A DNA stretch of 64,000 nucleotides from Vibrio litoralis DSM 17657 (lineage in GTDB: Bacteria > Pseudomonadota > Gammaproteobacteria > Enterobacterales > Vibrionaceae), in assembly GCF_000426765.1 (NCBI RefSeq), contig NZ_KE384567.1, positions 355,152-419,151 on the forward strand. The letters run 5' to 3'. This document shows, piece by piece, positions 43,558-51,940 of this stretch. Below the pieces are notes generated by a model, which saw only the letters and a program-made list of their open reading frames with translations, was not told the origin of the DNA and searched no databases. The position numbers were made by a program, and so were the translations under genes. Position 1 is the stretch's first letter, and each line of letters begins with the position of its first letter.

Positions 43558-43796
43558 CATCTACCGACTCGATCCTCTAATCTCTCCCCCTAACTATCAC
43601 TTAGCCCAAGCGTTCACTCGTTAATCTTTCGAGCCTCAATCTTCAGAACAAAGCTTGATCGCTTATCAATACAATTTATTGCACTCGTATTCATTAAACA
43701 TTGATCTTACTCACACAAGAAAAAACAAAACTAAGAATTTTTAATCATTTATTTTGAATAAATATTGATCTAACTTTTTTTAATGTATGATTTCTT

Positions 43797-43932
43797 TGCA
43801 GGTTGATTCATGACGCCATTTGATTGAATGGATTAACTAGTAAAGTGTTGTGCTGGTACCTCCAGCCATATCCACTTTGTATAATGCATCTGTGACTATT
43901 CGCCCACGCTATTTTTTCGTGGGCATTTTTTT
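43797..43932 (+). ncRNA. candidate small RNA (unassigned)
   Basis: There is no ORF of note, yet a compact structured transcript is suggested. A promoter-like TTGATC (43765-43770) and TATGAT (43786-43791) have a short 15-bp spacer. A nested stem-loop follows: AAAGTG (43842-43847)/CACTTT (43873-43878) outside, GCTGG (43852-43856)/CCAGC (43862-43866) inside. A textbook terminator GCCCACG (43902-43908)/CGTGGGC (43918-43924) plus T7 ends it. The nearest upstream gene ends 280 bp before and has its own hairpin. I do not recognise it as a named RNA. The alternative is a distal terminator of ygfZ. Confidence 0.45.
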
Positions 43933-44088
43933 GCCTAAATCATCATTCAAAACAATAAAGCATCACTATCCATTCCATTTCCAGATACAAATACTAACAT
44001 TTCAAATTAAAACAGCATTAAAATTTGATGCCTGCATCATTTTTCACATAAAAAATAAAAATTTAACAATATGGATTCATAAAAGCAC

Positions 44089-44094
44089 TATAAT
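44089..44094 (+). promoter_or_regulatory. -10 element upstream of the 66-codon gene
   Basis: A perfect TATAAT lies 27 bp before the ATG at 44122. No good -35 at 16-18 bp was seen (TTAACA is at 20 bp spacing). This would give a short leader with AAGGA at 44109-44113. Confidence 0.5.
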
Positions 44095-44121
44095 ATCCTT
44101 GGTTACTATAAGGATGTTAGT

Positions 44122-44322
44122 ATGAGATTATTTAATAAATATGTACCAAGAGCCGTCGCAAGGCATGTAAGCCGTTTTTTCAAAGGGCGTATTTATATCA
44201 ATGGTGTGGGTAAGTTTGAATTCGATAATGCAAAGTTAATCATTCCATCACAGGCGCAAATTCAGCATTACAAGATGGTTAAAGAAATCAATCAAGAGAT
44301 CAATCGTATGCGCTGTGCTTAA
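44122..44322 (+). CDS. small basic protein of unknown function (66 aa)
   Basis: Not recognised as a named family. The product is 66 residues, strongly basic at the start (MRLFNKYVPRAVARHVSRFFKGR), with a central YINGVGKFEFDNAKLIIP and an amphipathic C-terminal helix (QIQHYKMVKEINQEINRM). Support for a real gene: AAGGA seven to eight bases before the ATG, a perfect TATAAT just upstream, a strong terminator 22 bp after the stop, and plain protein-like composition. It has no TM segment or signal peptide. It could bind nucleic acid or membrane, but that is a guess. It stands alone between ygfZ and ubiI. Confidence 0.8.
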   Translation: MRLFNKYVPRAVARHVSRFFKGRIYINGVGKFEFDNAKLIIPSQAQIQHYKMVKEINQEINRMRCA

Positions 44323-44343
44323 ATTAAAATGAATAGAATTGAA

Positions 44344-44374
44344 AAAGGTTGGCTTTGATAGCCAACCTTTTTTT
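44344..44374 (+). terminator. terminator after the 66-codon gene
   Basis: AAAGGTTGGCT and AGCCAACCTTT form an 11-bp perfect stem with a five-base loop, followed by a T run to 44374. It is convergent with ubiI, and the A run on the left arm may also serve the minus strand. Confidence 0.87.
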
Positions 44375-44412
44375 CGTTTATCAGTCGTGTATTTAACCCC
44401 AGCGGAAGTTAT

Positions 44413-45633
44413 TTACAGTTGAGGAGATTTCGCTTGAGCTAAGCTTGGTAATTTTCCGGTAATACCTAGCGCTCTTTTCATCATTTCTTCTTTCATGCCT
44501 GGTAACTGACCAATAAATTGCATGCCAAGCCCACGAACTAACTTCTTAGCAGGGTTTTCCCCTTCAAATAAATCTTTAAAGCCTTGCATCGCCGCGATCA
44601 TTTTTGCCGCTTCTGCTTTACGCCAGCGTTCATACGATCTCAAATTGCTCTGTAGACCAATATCTTCCCCTTGCTGCCACAAAGCCAATACTTCTTCCGC
44701 TAAGCTCGCCGCATCAAGAAAACCTAAATTCACTCCTTGGCCAGCTAGTGGATGTATGGTGTGCGCCGCATCGCCTACTAACGCAACTCGCTCAACCACA
44801 AAATTACGCGCATAACGCATTTTCAATGGAAAAGCATGGCGCTCACCCTCAACACTACACAAGCCTAGTCTAGTATCGAACTCACTAGTCAAAACCTGAT
44901 TAAATGTTGTCTCTGAACGAGAAAGTAAAGTATCTGCACGGTTAGGATCGGTAGACCAAACTAGAGAACATAAATGAGGATCAGATAACGGCAAGAAAGC
45001 AATTGGCCCTTGTGGAGTAAAGATTTGTCTTGCCACACCTTGGTGAGGTTCGGTGGTTCGAATATTCGCAACAATCGCACTATGACCATAATCCCAATGT
45101 GTTAATGGAATATCTTGCTGGTTTCTAACCCAAGAATTCGCCCCATCAGCCCCTACGACTAGCTTACTTGAAATAGAGTCGCCATTATCGAGGGTTAACC
45201 AAGCTTCGCTTTCACCTATGGCCATGGTCGCGCAACGATTTGGCATAAATAATGAAACATTCGATAACTGCTTTACTCGCTCGAGCAAGGCTAATTGAAT
45301 CACTCGATTCTCAACAATATGCCCTAAGTTCGATTGAGCTAAATCATTGGCTTTAAACTCTAAACGAGCAAAGCTGTCTTTTTCCCATACTTCCATCGCA
45401 TGATAAGCCGCCATTCGACGACGAGTAATGCCATCCCAAGCTTTAATATTTTTCAGGAAGTGTTCACTAGCGCGACTCAAAGCGGAAACTCGTGTATCGG
45501 GCGCATCACTTAATGACTCATCAGGTGTCTGCCCTTCGATTACCGCAATACGTAAATTACTCTCGGCAAACGATGCAGCTAAGGCTAGACCTACCATACC
45601 GCCGCCAACGATGGTGATATCAAAACTCTGCAT
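44413..45633 (-). CDS. ubiI: 2-octaprenylphenol hydroxylase UbiI (VisC)
   Basis: FAD-dependent monooxygenase that hydroxylates C5 in ubiquinone synthesis. The 406-aa product has the Rossmann start FDITIVGGGMVGLALAASFAES, the DG motif VVGADGANSWVRNQQDIPL and the FAD-ribityl motif VALVGDAAHTIHPLAGQGVNLGFLDAASLAEEV. It is closely paired with ubiH (1-bp gap). Of the two UbiH/UbiI-type genes here, this downstream one matches VisC by order and by its length of about 400 aa. Which ring position each hydroxylates is inferred from E. coli. Confidence 0.93.
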   Translation of the reverse strand: MQSFDITIVGGGMVGLALAASFAESNLRIAVIEGQTPDESLSDAPDTRVSALSRASEHFLKNIKAWDGITRRRMAAYHAMEVWEKDSFARLEFKANDLAQSNLGHIVENRVIQLALLERVKQLSNVSLFMPNRCATMAIGESEAWLTLDNGDSISSKLVVGADGANSWVRNQQDIPLTHWDYGHSAIVANIRTTEPHQGVARQIFTPQGPIAFLPLSDPHLCSLVWSTDPNRADTLLSRSETTFNQVLTSEFDTRLGLCSVEGERHAFPLKMRYARNFVVERVALVGDAAHTIHPLAGQGVNLGFLDAASLAEEVLALWQQGEDIGLQSNLRSYERWRKAEAAKMIAAMQGFKDLFEGENPAKKLVRGLGMQFIGQLPGMKEEMMKRALGITGKLPSLAQAKSPQL

Positions 45634-45634
45634 G

Positions 45635-46825
45635 TTATCGCTCCACTAATCCCATAGTACGCTTGACTATAGGTTGCTTAATATAAGGTAAATGATTGAT
45701 AGCAAGTAAACCTAGGTTACGACCGATACGCATCGCTGGCCAATCATTTGAAAAGCAATGCACTAGACTCGCCGTCAATGACATCGTTTGGTTACGATCG
45801 CACTCACGGCGCTGTCGGTAACGAGACAACATAGAGTAACAGCCGATATCACCATGCAATTGATAAGCCGATGAAACTTCTTCAGCAAGACTAATCACAT
45901 CACGAATCCCCAAGTTAAAGCCTTGACCTGCAATCGGGTGTAAGGTTTGTGCCGCATTCCCCACAACGGCAAAGCGATGTGATACCACCGAGTCTCGATA
46001 ACGCAATAACAAAGGATAACAAGCTGGCTTGCCAACTTTAGTGATCTTGCCTAAACGCCAGCCAAAATCTTTTTGTAAGGTCGCAATTAACGTTGCTTCA
46101 TCGGCCTGCATCATTTGTTGTGCTCGCGCTTCTGGCATGCACCATACGACCGAACTGCGCCCTTGAGACATAGGTAAAAAAGCCACAGGGCCAGTTTCCG
46201 TAAATCGCTCAAATGCTCTACCTTTTGGTGTTATTTCGGTAGCAACATTGGCTATCACAGCAAATTGCTCAAAATCAATTTCTTGCAATGGGATATTGAG
46301 TTGCTGACAACTTTCCGATAACGCGCCATCAGCGGCCACCAGTAAGCGAGTCTCGAACATTTGTCCATCATTTAATGAGACGGTGACTTTATCAAGCGTA
46401 CGTTCAATATTCGCAACTTTCGCAGGACAAAAATAGTCAACCGCAGAACAATCACTCAATGTTTGCTGATAAATGCGGCCAACATTTTCAAGTTCAGCCA
46501 CATAACCTAAAGCATCTACGTTCTCTTGTTCCGCGGTAATATCCGCGAGACCAAGATGCCCGCGATCAGAGACTTCAATATCGGTAATCGCTGTGACGAG
46601 ATCTTCAAAGTGATGCCACAATTTTAGCCGCTGTAAAATACTGATCGTGCCATAAGATAATGCAATCGCGCGAGAATCAAACCCCGGATGAGCTTGCTGT
46701 TGATTCATTTGATGCGCTTCAATCACCGCAATGCTCAACTGCCCGTGACACAAACGATCAACCGCCAGCGCTAATGTTGCACCAGCCATTCCTGCGCCAA
46801 TAATTGCAATATCGTAACACTTCAT
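45635..46825 (-). CDS. ubiH: 2-octaprenyl-6-methoxyphenol hydroxylase UbiH
   Basis: Paralogous FAD-dependent hydroxylase for another ring carbon in ubiquinone synthesis. The 396-aa product starts MKCYDIAIIGAGMAGATLALAV and has LLVAADGALSESCQQLNIPL. The FAD motif FAVVGNAAQTLHPIAGQGFNLGIRDVISLAEEV has Asn-Ala-Ala in place of Asp-Ala-Ala, as also seen in E. coli UbiH. It lies nine bp after ygfB and directly before ubiI. The pepP gene, which separates ygfB and ubiH in E. coli, is not here. Confidence 0.94.
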   Translation of the reverse strand: MKCYDIAIIGAGMAGATLALAVDRLCHGQLSIAVIEAHQMNQQQAHPGFDSRAIALSYGTISILQRLKLWHHFEDLVTAITDIEVSDRGHLGLADITAEQENVDALGYVAELENVGRIYQQTLSDCSAVDYFCPAKVANIERTLDKVTVSLNDGQMFETRLLVAADGALSESCQQLNIPLQEIDFEQFAVIANVATEITPKGRAFERFTETGPVAFLPMSQGRSSVVWCMPEARAQQMMQADEATLIATLQKDFGWRLGKITKVGKPACYPLLLRYRDSVVSHRFAVVGNAAQTLHPIAGQGFNLGIRDVISLAEEVSSAYQLHGDIGCYSMLSRYRQRRECDRNQTMSLTASLVHCFSNDWPAMRIGRNLGLLAINHLPYIKQPIVKRTMGLVER

Positions 46826-46834
46826 AAGATGACC

Positions 46835-47404
46835 TTAATGTAAGGTTTTAGACTCAGCAGGAGCCGCCGGTTTTGCTGCTAGATCGGCATGAATGGTGAG
46901 TACACATACTTTGACATGCTCAATCACTTGTTCTAACAAAATAGCCTGTTCAGAAAAATCATCATCTTCATCGATCCCTAGCTTAGAGATCTCTTCTAGA
47001 TCGGCGAGTGCTTCTTTGGTTTCGGCAGATAATTTCGCTAAGCTTGAACCTGCAAGACCTAAACCAGAAATGAAGTGATTGACCCATTCTGAAACCGCAT
47101 CGGCATAATTAAGCAGTTCATCATCACTTGGCAATAACATGGTCAATTCCATGCTCGTGCCACTTAGTTCTTTTATCGAAAATGCGTAAATCGTTTCAGC
47201 TAATGTCGCTGCACTCACTGGCCAGCCCATTCCATCATTAGTGTAATCAAACAAGATAGTCTTCCAGTTATCATTATCCGTTGGAATGCCACCGCTTAAC
47301 ATACCGACAATTAAGCCCTGTAATTCTGCCGGTGTTACCGATAATGAAGCAGAAGTAAGTTCTGTTAAGGCTTGATTGTAATCAGATGGGCGAATATTGC
47401 TCAT
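46835..47404 (-). CDS. ygfB: UPF0149 family protein YgfB
   Basis: All-helical protein of the YgfB/YecA family; function not established in most bacteria, with regulatory roles reported in Pseudomonas. About 189 residues. The motif is SVTPAELQGLIVGMLSGG...YDYTNDGMGWPV, then LLPSDDELLNYADAVSEWVNHFISGLGLAG and an acidic GIDEDDDFSEQAILLEQVIEHVKVCVL. The ATG at 47404 (MSNIRPSDYNQ) is preferred over one eight codons upstream because it matches the family start and has GTGAG upstream. It is divergent from zapA, as in E. coli. Confidence 0.92.
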   Translation of the reverse strand: MSNIRPSDYNQALTELTSASLSVTPAELQGLIVGMLSGGIPTDNDNWKTILFDYTNDGMGWPVSAATLAETIYAFSIKELSGTSMELTMLLPSDDELLNYADAVSEWVNHFISGLGLAGSSLAKLSAETKEALADLEEISKLGIDEDDDFSEQAILLEQVIEHVKVCVLTIHADLAAKPAAPAESKTLH

Positions 47405-47689
47405 GGGTCGTCTCACTTGGTTGATCAATTTTATTTGAGTATATCAATTCAAAGCCAAGCCCGAAAATGTTAATCCTAAAATAACCGCCATCATCAGCAA
47501 TAAAATGAAGTAAATGACTCACTTTGTAAGCGAATAGGTCAACATTCAGCAAAATAAAAGCCCACACGTCTGAAATGCTTGAACATGTAAGGCAATTTAG
47601 CCTATAGTTTCCCCTCAGTCGAACAATCTTAGCTAACCGTTTTAATATTAAGATTGTACTTTTTCATCAGCTATTAAGAGTGCGCCCCA

Positions 47690-47965
47690 GTGGAAGTCGA
47701 AATATTAGGAAAACTCACTCGCGTCAATTGTCCACCGGGACAAGAAGAAGCCTTGCATGCTGCTGCTAATGAATTAAACCGACGCTTGAACCAAATGACT
47801 GAACGTACTAAAGTACACAACATTGAACAGCTACTGATTATCGCAGCTTTAAATGCTTGTTATGAAGTTCAAGAATTAAAAGATGAACTTCGTGATAGTC
47901 AGCAAATGGCACAGCGCATCGAGCAATTGTCAAAAGCATTAGACAAAGCGCTAGCCAAAAACTAA
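47690..47965 (+). CDS. zapA: cell division protein ZapA
   Basis: FtsZ-ring crosslinking protein. The 91-aa product opens (GTG start) VEVEILGKLTRVNCPPGQEEALHAAANELNRRL. A C-terminal coiled coil follows (QLLIIAALNACYEVQELKDELRDSQQMAQRIEQLSKALDKAL). It is shorter at the C-terminus than E. coli ZapA (109 aa). An in-frame stop lies four codons upstream of the GTG, and there is no ATG between, so GTG is the only usable start. 6S RNA follows 44 bp downstream, as in E. coli. Confidence 0.94.
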   Translation: MEVEILGKLTRVNCPPGQEEALHAAANELNRRLNQMTERTKVHNIEQLLIIAALNACYEVQELKDELRDSQQMAQRIEQLSKALDKALAKN

Positions 47966-48008
47966 CGCTATTGAATCAGTAAACTATATATTCAATAACG
48001 TATCCAAA

Positions 48009-48195
48009 TTTACCCTGGAGTGTTTGTCAGAGGATTTAAGTCCCTGAGCCGATAAGCAACAACCCAGGATCGGTATTTGAGAACTATTGAGCAGGCTCGG
48101 CTCGTATCGAGAAGCCTACGGTTTTCATTGCGGATCCGCCTTGAACTCGCTGGTTCATAGGTCCATCAATTCTCAACGGCACTTTGGGGTATTCC
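48009..48195 (+). ncRNA. ssrS: 6S RNA
   Basis: A sigma-70 holoenzyme-binding RNA that mimics an open promoter. The ends pair: TACCC..GAGTG near 48011-48022 with CACTT..GGGTA near 48180-48191. It contains the family blocks AGTCCCTGAGCCGATA near 48048 and GAGCAGGCTCGG, CGAGAAGCCT near 48090-48118, and CCTTGAACTCGCTGGTTCATAGG (18+ bases, at about 48140-48162). The large central bubble expected of 6S lies between these. Length is about 187 nt (E. coli 184). It lies between zapA and ygfA, its usual place. The ends are placed by pairing, to within a few bases. Confidence 0.88.
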
Positions 48196-48200
48196 TTACT

Positions 48201-48824
48201 ATGAAATATCCAACTCAACCTGAACTTTCCCGTCCACAGTTACGACAACTGGTTCGTCAACGACGCACTAGTTTAACCTCTGATGAGCAAACCGCTGCAG
48301 GCATCGCACTTCTGAAGCAACTCAAACAACTTCCAACTATCCATGATGCCAACAATATCGCTATCTACCTTTCATCTGATGGTGAAATTGACACTAGGCC
48401 AACCATTGAATGGTTGTGGCAGCAAGGTAAACAAGTCGTCCTACCGGTATTGCATCCTTTTTCAAAGGGACATCTACTTTTTCTTAATTATCATGCCGAC
48501 AGCCCAATCACTCATAATAAATACGGCATTGTTGAGCCTAAACTCGCTCAAACTCAAATCTGCCTCCTTAAAGACATCGATATTATCTTTACCCCATTAG
48601 TCGCCTTTGATCATACAGGGCAGCGCCTAGGAATGGGCGGAGGATATTACGATCGCACTTTAGAGCAATGGTTTAATACCGGAGTCGGCCCTCTTCCGAT
48701 AGGGTTAGCTCATGATTGTCAGCAAGTAGAACGCATTCCAGTAGAAGATTGGGATATCCCATTACCTATATTTGTGACCCCAAATAAAATCTGGCACTGG
48801 GAAAAAAGCGAGAAGTCGTTATAA
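48201..48824 (+). CDS. ygfA: 5-formyltetrahydrofolate cyclo-ligase YgfA
   Basis: Converts 5-formyl-THF to 5,10-methenyl-THF with ATP; in E. coli it is co-transcribed with 6S RNA. About 207 residues. The basic N-terminal [44 protein letters not shown] and the ATP-binding loop [18 protein letters not shown] match the family. The start is set at ATG 48201. The longer in-frame reading from 48087 runs through 6S RNA and is not protein-like. Only about five bases separate it from the RNA, so its mRNA likely arises from the same transcript. Confidence 0.95.
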   Translation: MKYPTQPELSRPQLRQLVRQRRTSLTSDEQTAAGIALLKQLKQLPTIHDANNIAIYLSSDGEIDTRPTIEWLWQQGKQVVLPVLHPFSKGHLLFLNYHADSPITHNKYGIVEPKLAQTQICLLKDIDIIFTPLVAFDHTGQRLGMGGGYYDRTLEQWFNTGVGPLPIGLAHDCQQVERIPVEDWDIPLPIFVTPNKIWHWEKSEKSL

Positions 48825-48888
48825 TCACGCCAAAATCTACCAAACCACGCTTAAAAGCAATCGATTACTTAGCCATTTAGGAGTTCGC

Positions 48889-49545
48889 ATGACACAAGAT
48901 GAAATGAAAAAAGCCGCTGGTTGGGCTGCTTTAAACTACGTAAAACCAGATACCATTGTGGGTGTGGGAACCGGTTCAACTGTTAATCACTTCATTGACG
49001 CGCTTGCGACCATGAAAAATCAAATTGAAGGCGCAGTATCCAGTTCTGTAGCTTCAACCGAAAGACTAAAAGAGCTAGGTATTCACGTATTCGATTCGAA
49101 TGAAGTGGATGGTCTGGATGTTTATGTTGATGGTGCTGATGAAATCAATGCACAGAAAGATATGATCAAAGGCGGTGGCGCAGCGTTAACTCGCGAAAAA
49201 GTTGTCGCAGCAATGTCGAAAACTTTTGTATGTATTGTTGATGGTACTAAAGCGGTAGATGTATTGGGTAAATTCCCACTACCGGTTGAAGTGATTCCGA
49301 TGGCTCGCTCTTATGTAGCTCGTGAACTGGTTAAGCTTGGTGGCACTCCTGAATATCGCCAAGGCATCGTGACCGATAATGGCAATATGATCTTAGATGT
49401 TCATAACCTATCGATTGTCGCTCCAAAAGCACTAGAAGATAAAATTAATAGCATTGCGGGTGTAGTAACCGTTGGTTTGTTCGCCCACCGCGGTGCGGAT
49501 GTGGTGATTACTGGCACACCTGAAGGCGCAAAAATCGAAGAATAA
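48889..49545 (+). CDS. rpiA: ribose-5-phosphate isomerase A
   Basis: Interconverts ribose 5-phosphate and ribulose 5-phosphate in the pentose phosphate pathway. The 218-aa product has the substrate loop [48 protein letters not shown] (catalytic Asp and Lys region) and a final [21 protein letters not shown] precedes the ATG. It is followed by a terminator and then serA in the same direction; E. coli has rpiA and serA adjacent but divergently arranged. Confidence 0.98.
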   Translation: MTQDEMKKAAGWAALNYVKPDTIVGVGTGSTVNHFIDALATMKNQIEGAVSSSVASTERLKELGIHVFDSNEVDGLDVYVDGADEINAQKDMIKGGGAALTREKVVAAMSKTFVCIVDGTKAVDVLGKFPLPVEVIPMARSYVARELVKLGGTPEYRQGIVTDNGNMILDVHNLSIVAPKALEDKINSIAGVVTVGLFAHRGADVVITGTPEGAKIEE

Positions 49546-49589
49546 TCAGCTATTAAGCAGGTTAAATTCAATTTTTAAGAATCAATAAC

Positions 49590-49616
49590 AAAACGGTGCT
49601 TAAAGTGCCGTTTTTT
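49590..49616 (+). terminator. rpiA terminator
   Basis: AACGGTGC and GTGCCGTT pair over eight positions (two G-U) with a five-base loop and are followed by T6. Confidence 0.75.
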
Positions 49617-49760
49617 ATACTTTATTCATTAAAAAACTTACCCAAGCTCACATTTTTTTGATACTTTATTTAAACCGTCGTACAAGGAATGCTCAAACAC
49701 TACCCAAGAGTTGGCAAGTTCGTGCGCAAGAATTACTTTCTAAATTAAGGACGATGTTAA

Positions 49761-50990
49761 ATGGCTAAAGTTTCTCTCGGCAAAGACAAAATCAAAATTC
49801 TCCTTCTTGAAGGCCTTCATCCATCATCTGTAGAAGTTCTACAATCTGCTGGTTACGCCAACATTGAATATCACAAAGGCTCACTTTCAGAAGAAGATCT
49901 TCTTGAAGCAGTAAAAGATGTTCACTTCATTGGTCTACGTTCTCGTACCCAATTGACTCAAGAAGTATTTGATGCAGCAGAAAAACTTGTCGCAGTAGGT
50001 TGTTTTTGTATTGGTACCAATCAAGTCAATCTTAATGCTGCGGCGGCTCGTGGTATTCCTGTGTTTAACGCACCATTTTCTAATACTCGTAGCGTTGCAG
50101 AACTGGTTCTTGGCCAGATTTTATTACTACTGCGCGGTATCCCAGAGAAGAATGCACTGGCTCACCGTGGTATCTGGAAGAAAAGTGCCGATGCTTCTTA
50201 TGAAGCGCGCGGAAAACGTCTTGGTATTATCGGTTATGGGCACATCGGTACTCAGTTGAGTATTCTTGCTGAAAACTTAGGGATGCGCGTTTATTACTAC
50301 GATATTGAAAACAAGTTGTCGCTAGGTAATTCTACTCAAGTCTCGACCATGAGTGAGTTGCTCAATAAATCAGACATTATTTCTCTACATGTACCTGAAA
50401 CTATGAATACCAAAGAAATGATGGGCGCTGATCAATTTGCACAAATGAAACCGGGAGCAATCTTTATCAACGCCGCTCGCGGGACTGTGGTTGATATTCC
50501 TGCATTATGTAGTGCTTTAGAGTCTGGTCACCTAGGTGGCGCGGCAATTGACGTATTCCCAGTCGAGCCAAAAACCAATAATGACCCGTTTGAATCACCA
50601 CTGATGCAATTTGATAATGTGATTCTCACCCCTCACATTGGCGGTTCAACTCAAGAAGCTCAAGAAAACATTGGTATTGAAGTGGCTGGCAAGCTCGCTA
50701 AATACTCAGATAATGGCTCTACGTTGTCTTGTGTTAACTTTCCAGAAGTCTCACTACCAGAGCATATTGGCACATCTCGCCTACTTCATATTCACGAAAA
50801 CCGCCCGGGTATTCTGACTCAAATTAACACCATTTTTGCAGAAGCCGGAATTAACATCGCCGCCCAGTATCTACAAACGAACGCTGAGATGGGGTATGTA
50901 GTAATCGATATCGAAGCGGAACGCTCAGAAGAAGCATTAGAGAAAATGAAAGCGGTACAGGGCACCATTCGCGCTCGTATCTTGCATTAA
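49761..50990 (+). CDS. serA: D-3-phosphoglycerate dehydrogenase SerA
   Basis: First step of serine synthesis, NAD-dependent; feedback-inhibited by serine through the ACT domain. The 409-aa product (E. coli 410) has the NAD fold RLGIIGYGHIGTQLSILAENLGMRVYYYDIE, the catalytic Arg in FINAARGTVVDIPAL and the His-Glu relay in VILTPHIGGSTQEAQENIG. A C-terminal ACT domain (SRLLHIHENRPGILTQINTIFAEAGINIAAQYLQT) follows. It is convergent with yggE across a terminator. Confidence 0.98.
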   Translation: MAKVSLGKDKIKILLLEGLHPSSVEVLQSAGYANIEYHKGSLSEEDLLEAVKDVHFIGLRSRTQLTQEVFDAAEKLVAVGCFCIGTNQVNLNAAAARGIPVFNAPFSNTRSVAELVLGQILLLLRGIPEKNALAHRGIWKKSADASYEARGKRLGIIGYGHIGTQLSILAENLGMRVYYYDIENKLSLGNSTQVSTMSELLNKSDIISLHVPETMNTKEMMGADQFAQMKPGAIFINAARGTVVDIPALCSALESGHLGGAAIDVFPVEPKTNNDPFESPLMQFDNVILTPHIGGSTQEAQENIGIEVAGKLAKYSDNGSTLSCVNFPEVSLPEHIGTSRLLHIHENRPGILTQINTIFAEAGINIAAQYLQTNAEMGYVVIDIEAERSEEALEKMKAVQGTIRARILH

Positions 50991-51016
50991 TTTCAATAAC
51001 GCTAGTTTATACAAAC

Positions 51017-51047
51017 AAAAACAGCGACATAATAGTCGCTGTTTTTT
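51017..51047. terminator. bidirectional terminator between serA and yggE
   Basis: AACAGCGAC (51020-51028) and GTCGCTGTT (51035-51043) form a nine-base stem with a six-base loop. T6 follows on the plus strand and an A-rich run on the other side gives a minus-strand T run. Confidence 0.82.
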
Positions 51048-51070
51048 CATCTATAGCTTTTATAACATGA

Positions 51071-51787
51071 TTAATTTTTCAATTTAAAAGTTACATCCAC
51101 TTGATCGCTGATTGTCATCTCTTCATCTTGATAACCTTGATCTGCAGAGCGAGATTCCATTGCCACCGCTTTTGCCATCATAATCGGACGAACTGAGTTA
51201 CTACGATAGACAATCGACCACACACCATCTAGCTCACTATCAAAGCCTTTCGCTAACTGCTGAGCTTTTTGCTTAGCGTCTGCAATCGCCGCTTTGCGAG
51301 CTTGCTGTTTATACTGAGTTTCATCTTTCACTTTTAGATTAATGTTGTTAACTCGATTCACCCCACTTTGCAATGCAAGATCGAGATAAGTATTCAGCTT
51401 ATCTAATTGCTCCACTGTCACAGTAATATCACGTACCGCTCGATAACCATTGAGCACAGGCTTACCATCTTTAGGATAGTTATATTGAGGTGATAACTGT
51501 AAGTGACTACTTACTATCGACTTGCGTGTTATGCCTGATTTCGTTAAAGATACAATAAAAGTTTCGACGACTTTATCTACCGCCGCTTTGGCTTGTTTCG
51601 CTTGGCTTCTATCCGCTTGAATCGCGACCGAAAACTCAGCCATATCAGGCTTTGCGATCACTTCCCCATAACCGGTTGTCGACAGTGTCGGCACATTAAT
51701 ATCATTAGCCATCGCGGCGGGTGCCGCCACCAATAATGACAAACAAAATGTAGTAAATGAAAGAAACCGTGTACTTACTCTTTTCAT
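51071..51787 (-). CDS. yggE: periplasmic SIMPL domain protein YggE
   Basis: Member of the DUF541/SIMPL family; E. coli YggE is linked to lower oxidative stress, but its mechanism is unknown. The 238-aa product has a signal peptide (MKRVSTRFLSFTTFCLSLLVAAPAAMA). The repeat-like SIMPL domain shows LSTTGYGEVIAKPDMAEFSVAIQADRSQAKQA, LNGYRAVRDITVTVEQLDKLNTYLDLALQSGVNRVNNINLKV and ARKAAIADAKQKAQQLAKGF. It follows mscS on the same strand, with the mscS terminator between. Confidence 0.93.
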   Translation of the reverse strand: MKRVSTRFLSFTTFCLSLLVAAPAAMANDINVPTLSTTGYGEVIAKPDMAEFSVAIQADRSQAKQAKAAVDKVVETFIVSLTKSGITRKSIVSSHLQLSPQYNYPKDGKPVLNGYRAVRDITVTVEQLDKLNTYLDLALQSGVNRVNNINLKVKDETQYKQQARKAAIADAKQKAQQLAKGFDSELDGVWSIVYRSNSVRPIMMAKAVAMESRSADQGYQDEEMTISDQVDVTFKLKN

Positions 51788-51890
51788 AACAACCTCTAAA
51801 ATGTGAAATTAGTTATATATTCAATTCATATCAATCACACTAATTAGGTGGTCATAATTAGTACGATTGGTATAACAACACTCTAGCAAT

Positions 51891-51917
51891 AAAAAAGGCG
51901 CACTAGGCGCCTTTTTT
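51891..51917 (-). terminator. mscS terminator
   Basis: AAAAAAGGCGC and GCGCCTTTTTT form an 11-bp palindromic stem with a five-base loop, T6 on the minus strand, 24 bp past the mscS stop. Confidence 0.85.
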
Positions 51918-51940
51918 CAATAATTTACACTAGGCTAAAA

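Noticed and set aside
43850..44125. 91-codon ORF covering the candidate small RNA terminator
   Set aside because: Its composition reflects AT-rich non-coding DNA, it runs through a strong terminator and it has no ribosome site.
48087..48200. Extended N-terminus of YgfA
   Set aside because: These codons lie inside 6S RNA; the conserved protein starts at 48201.
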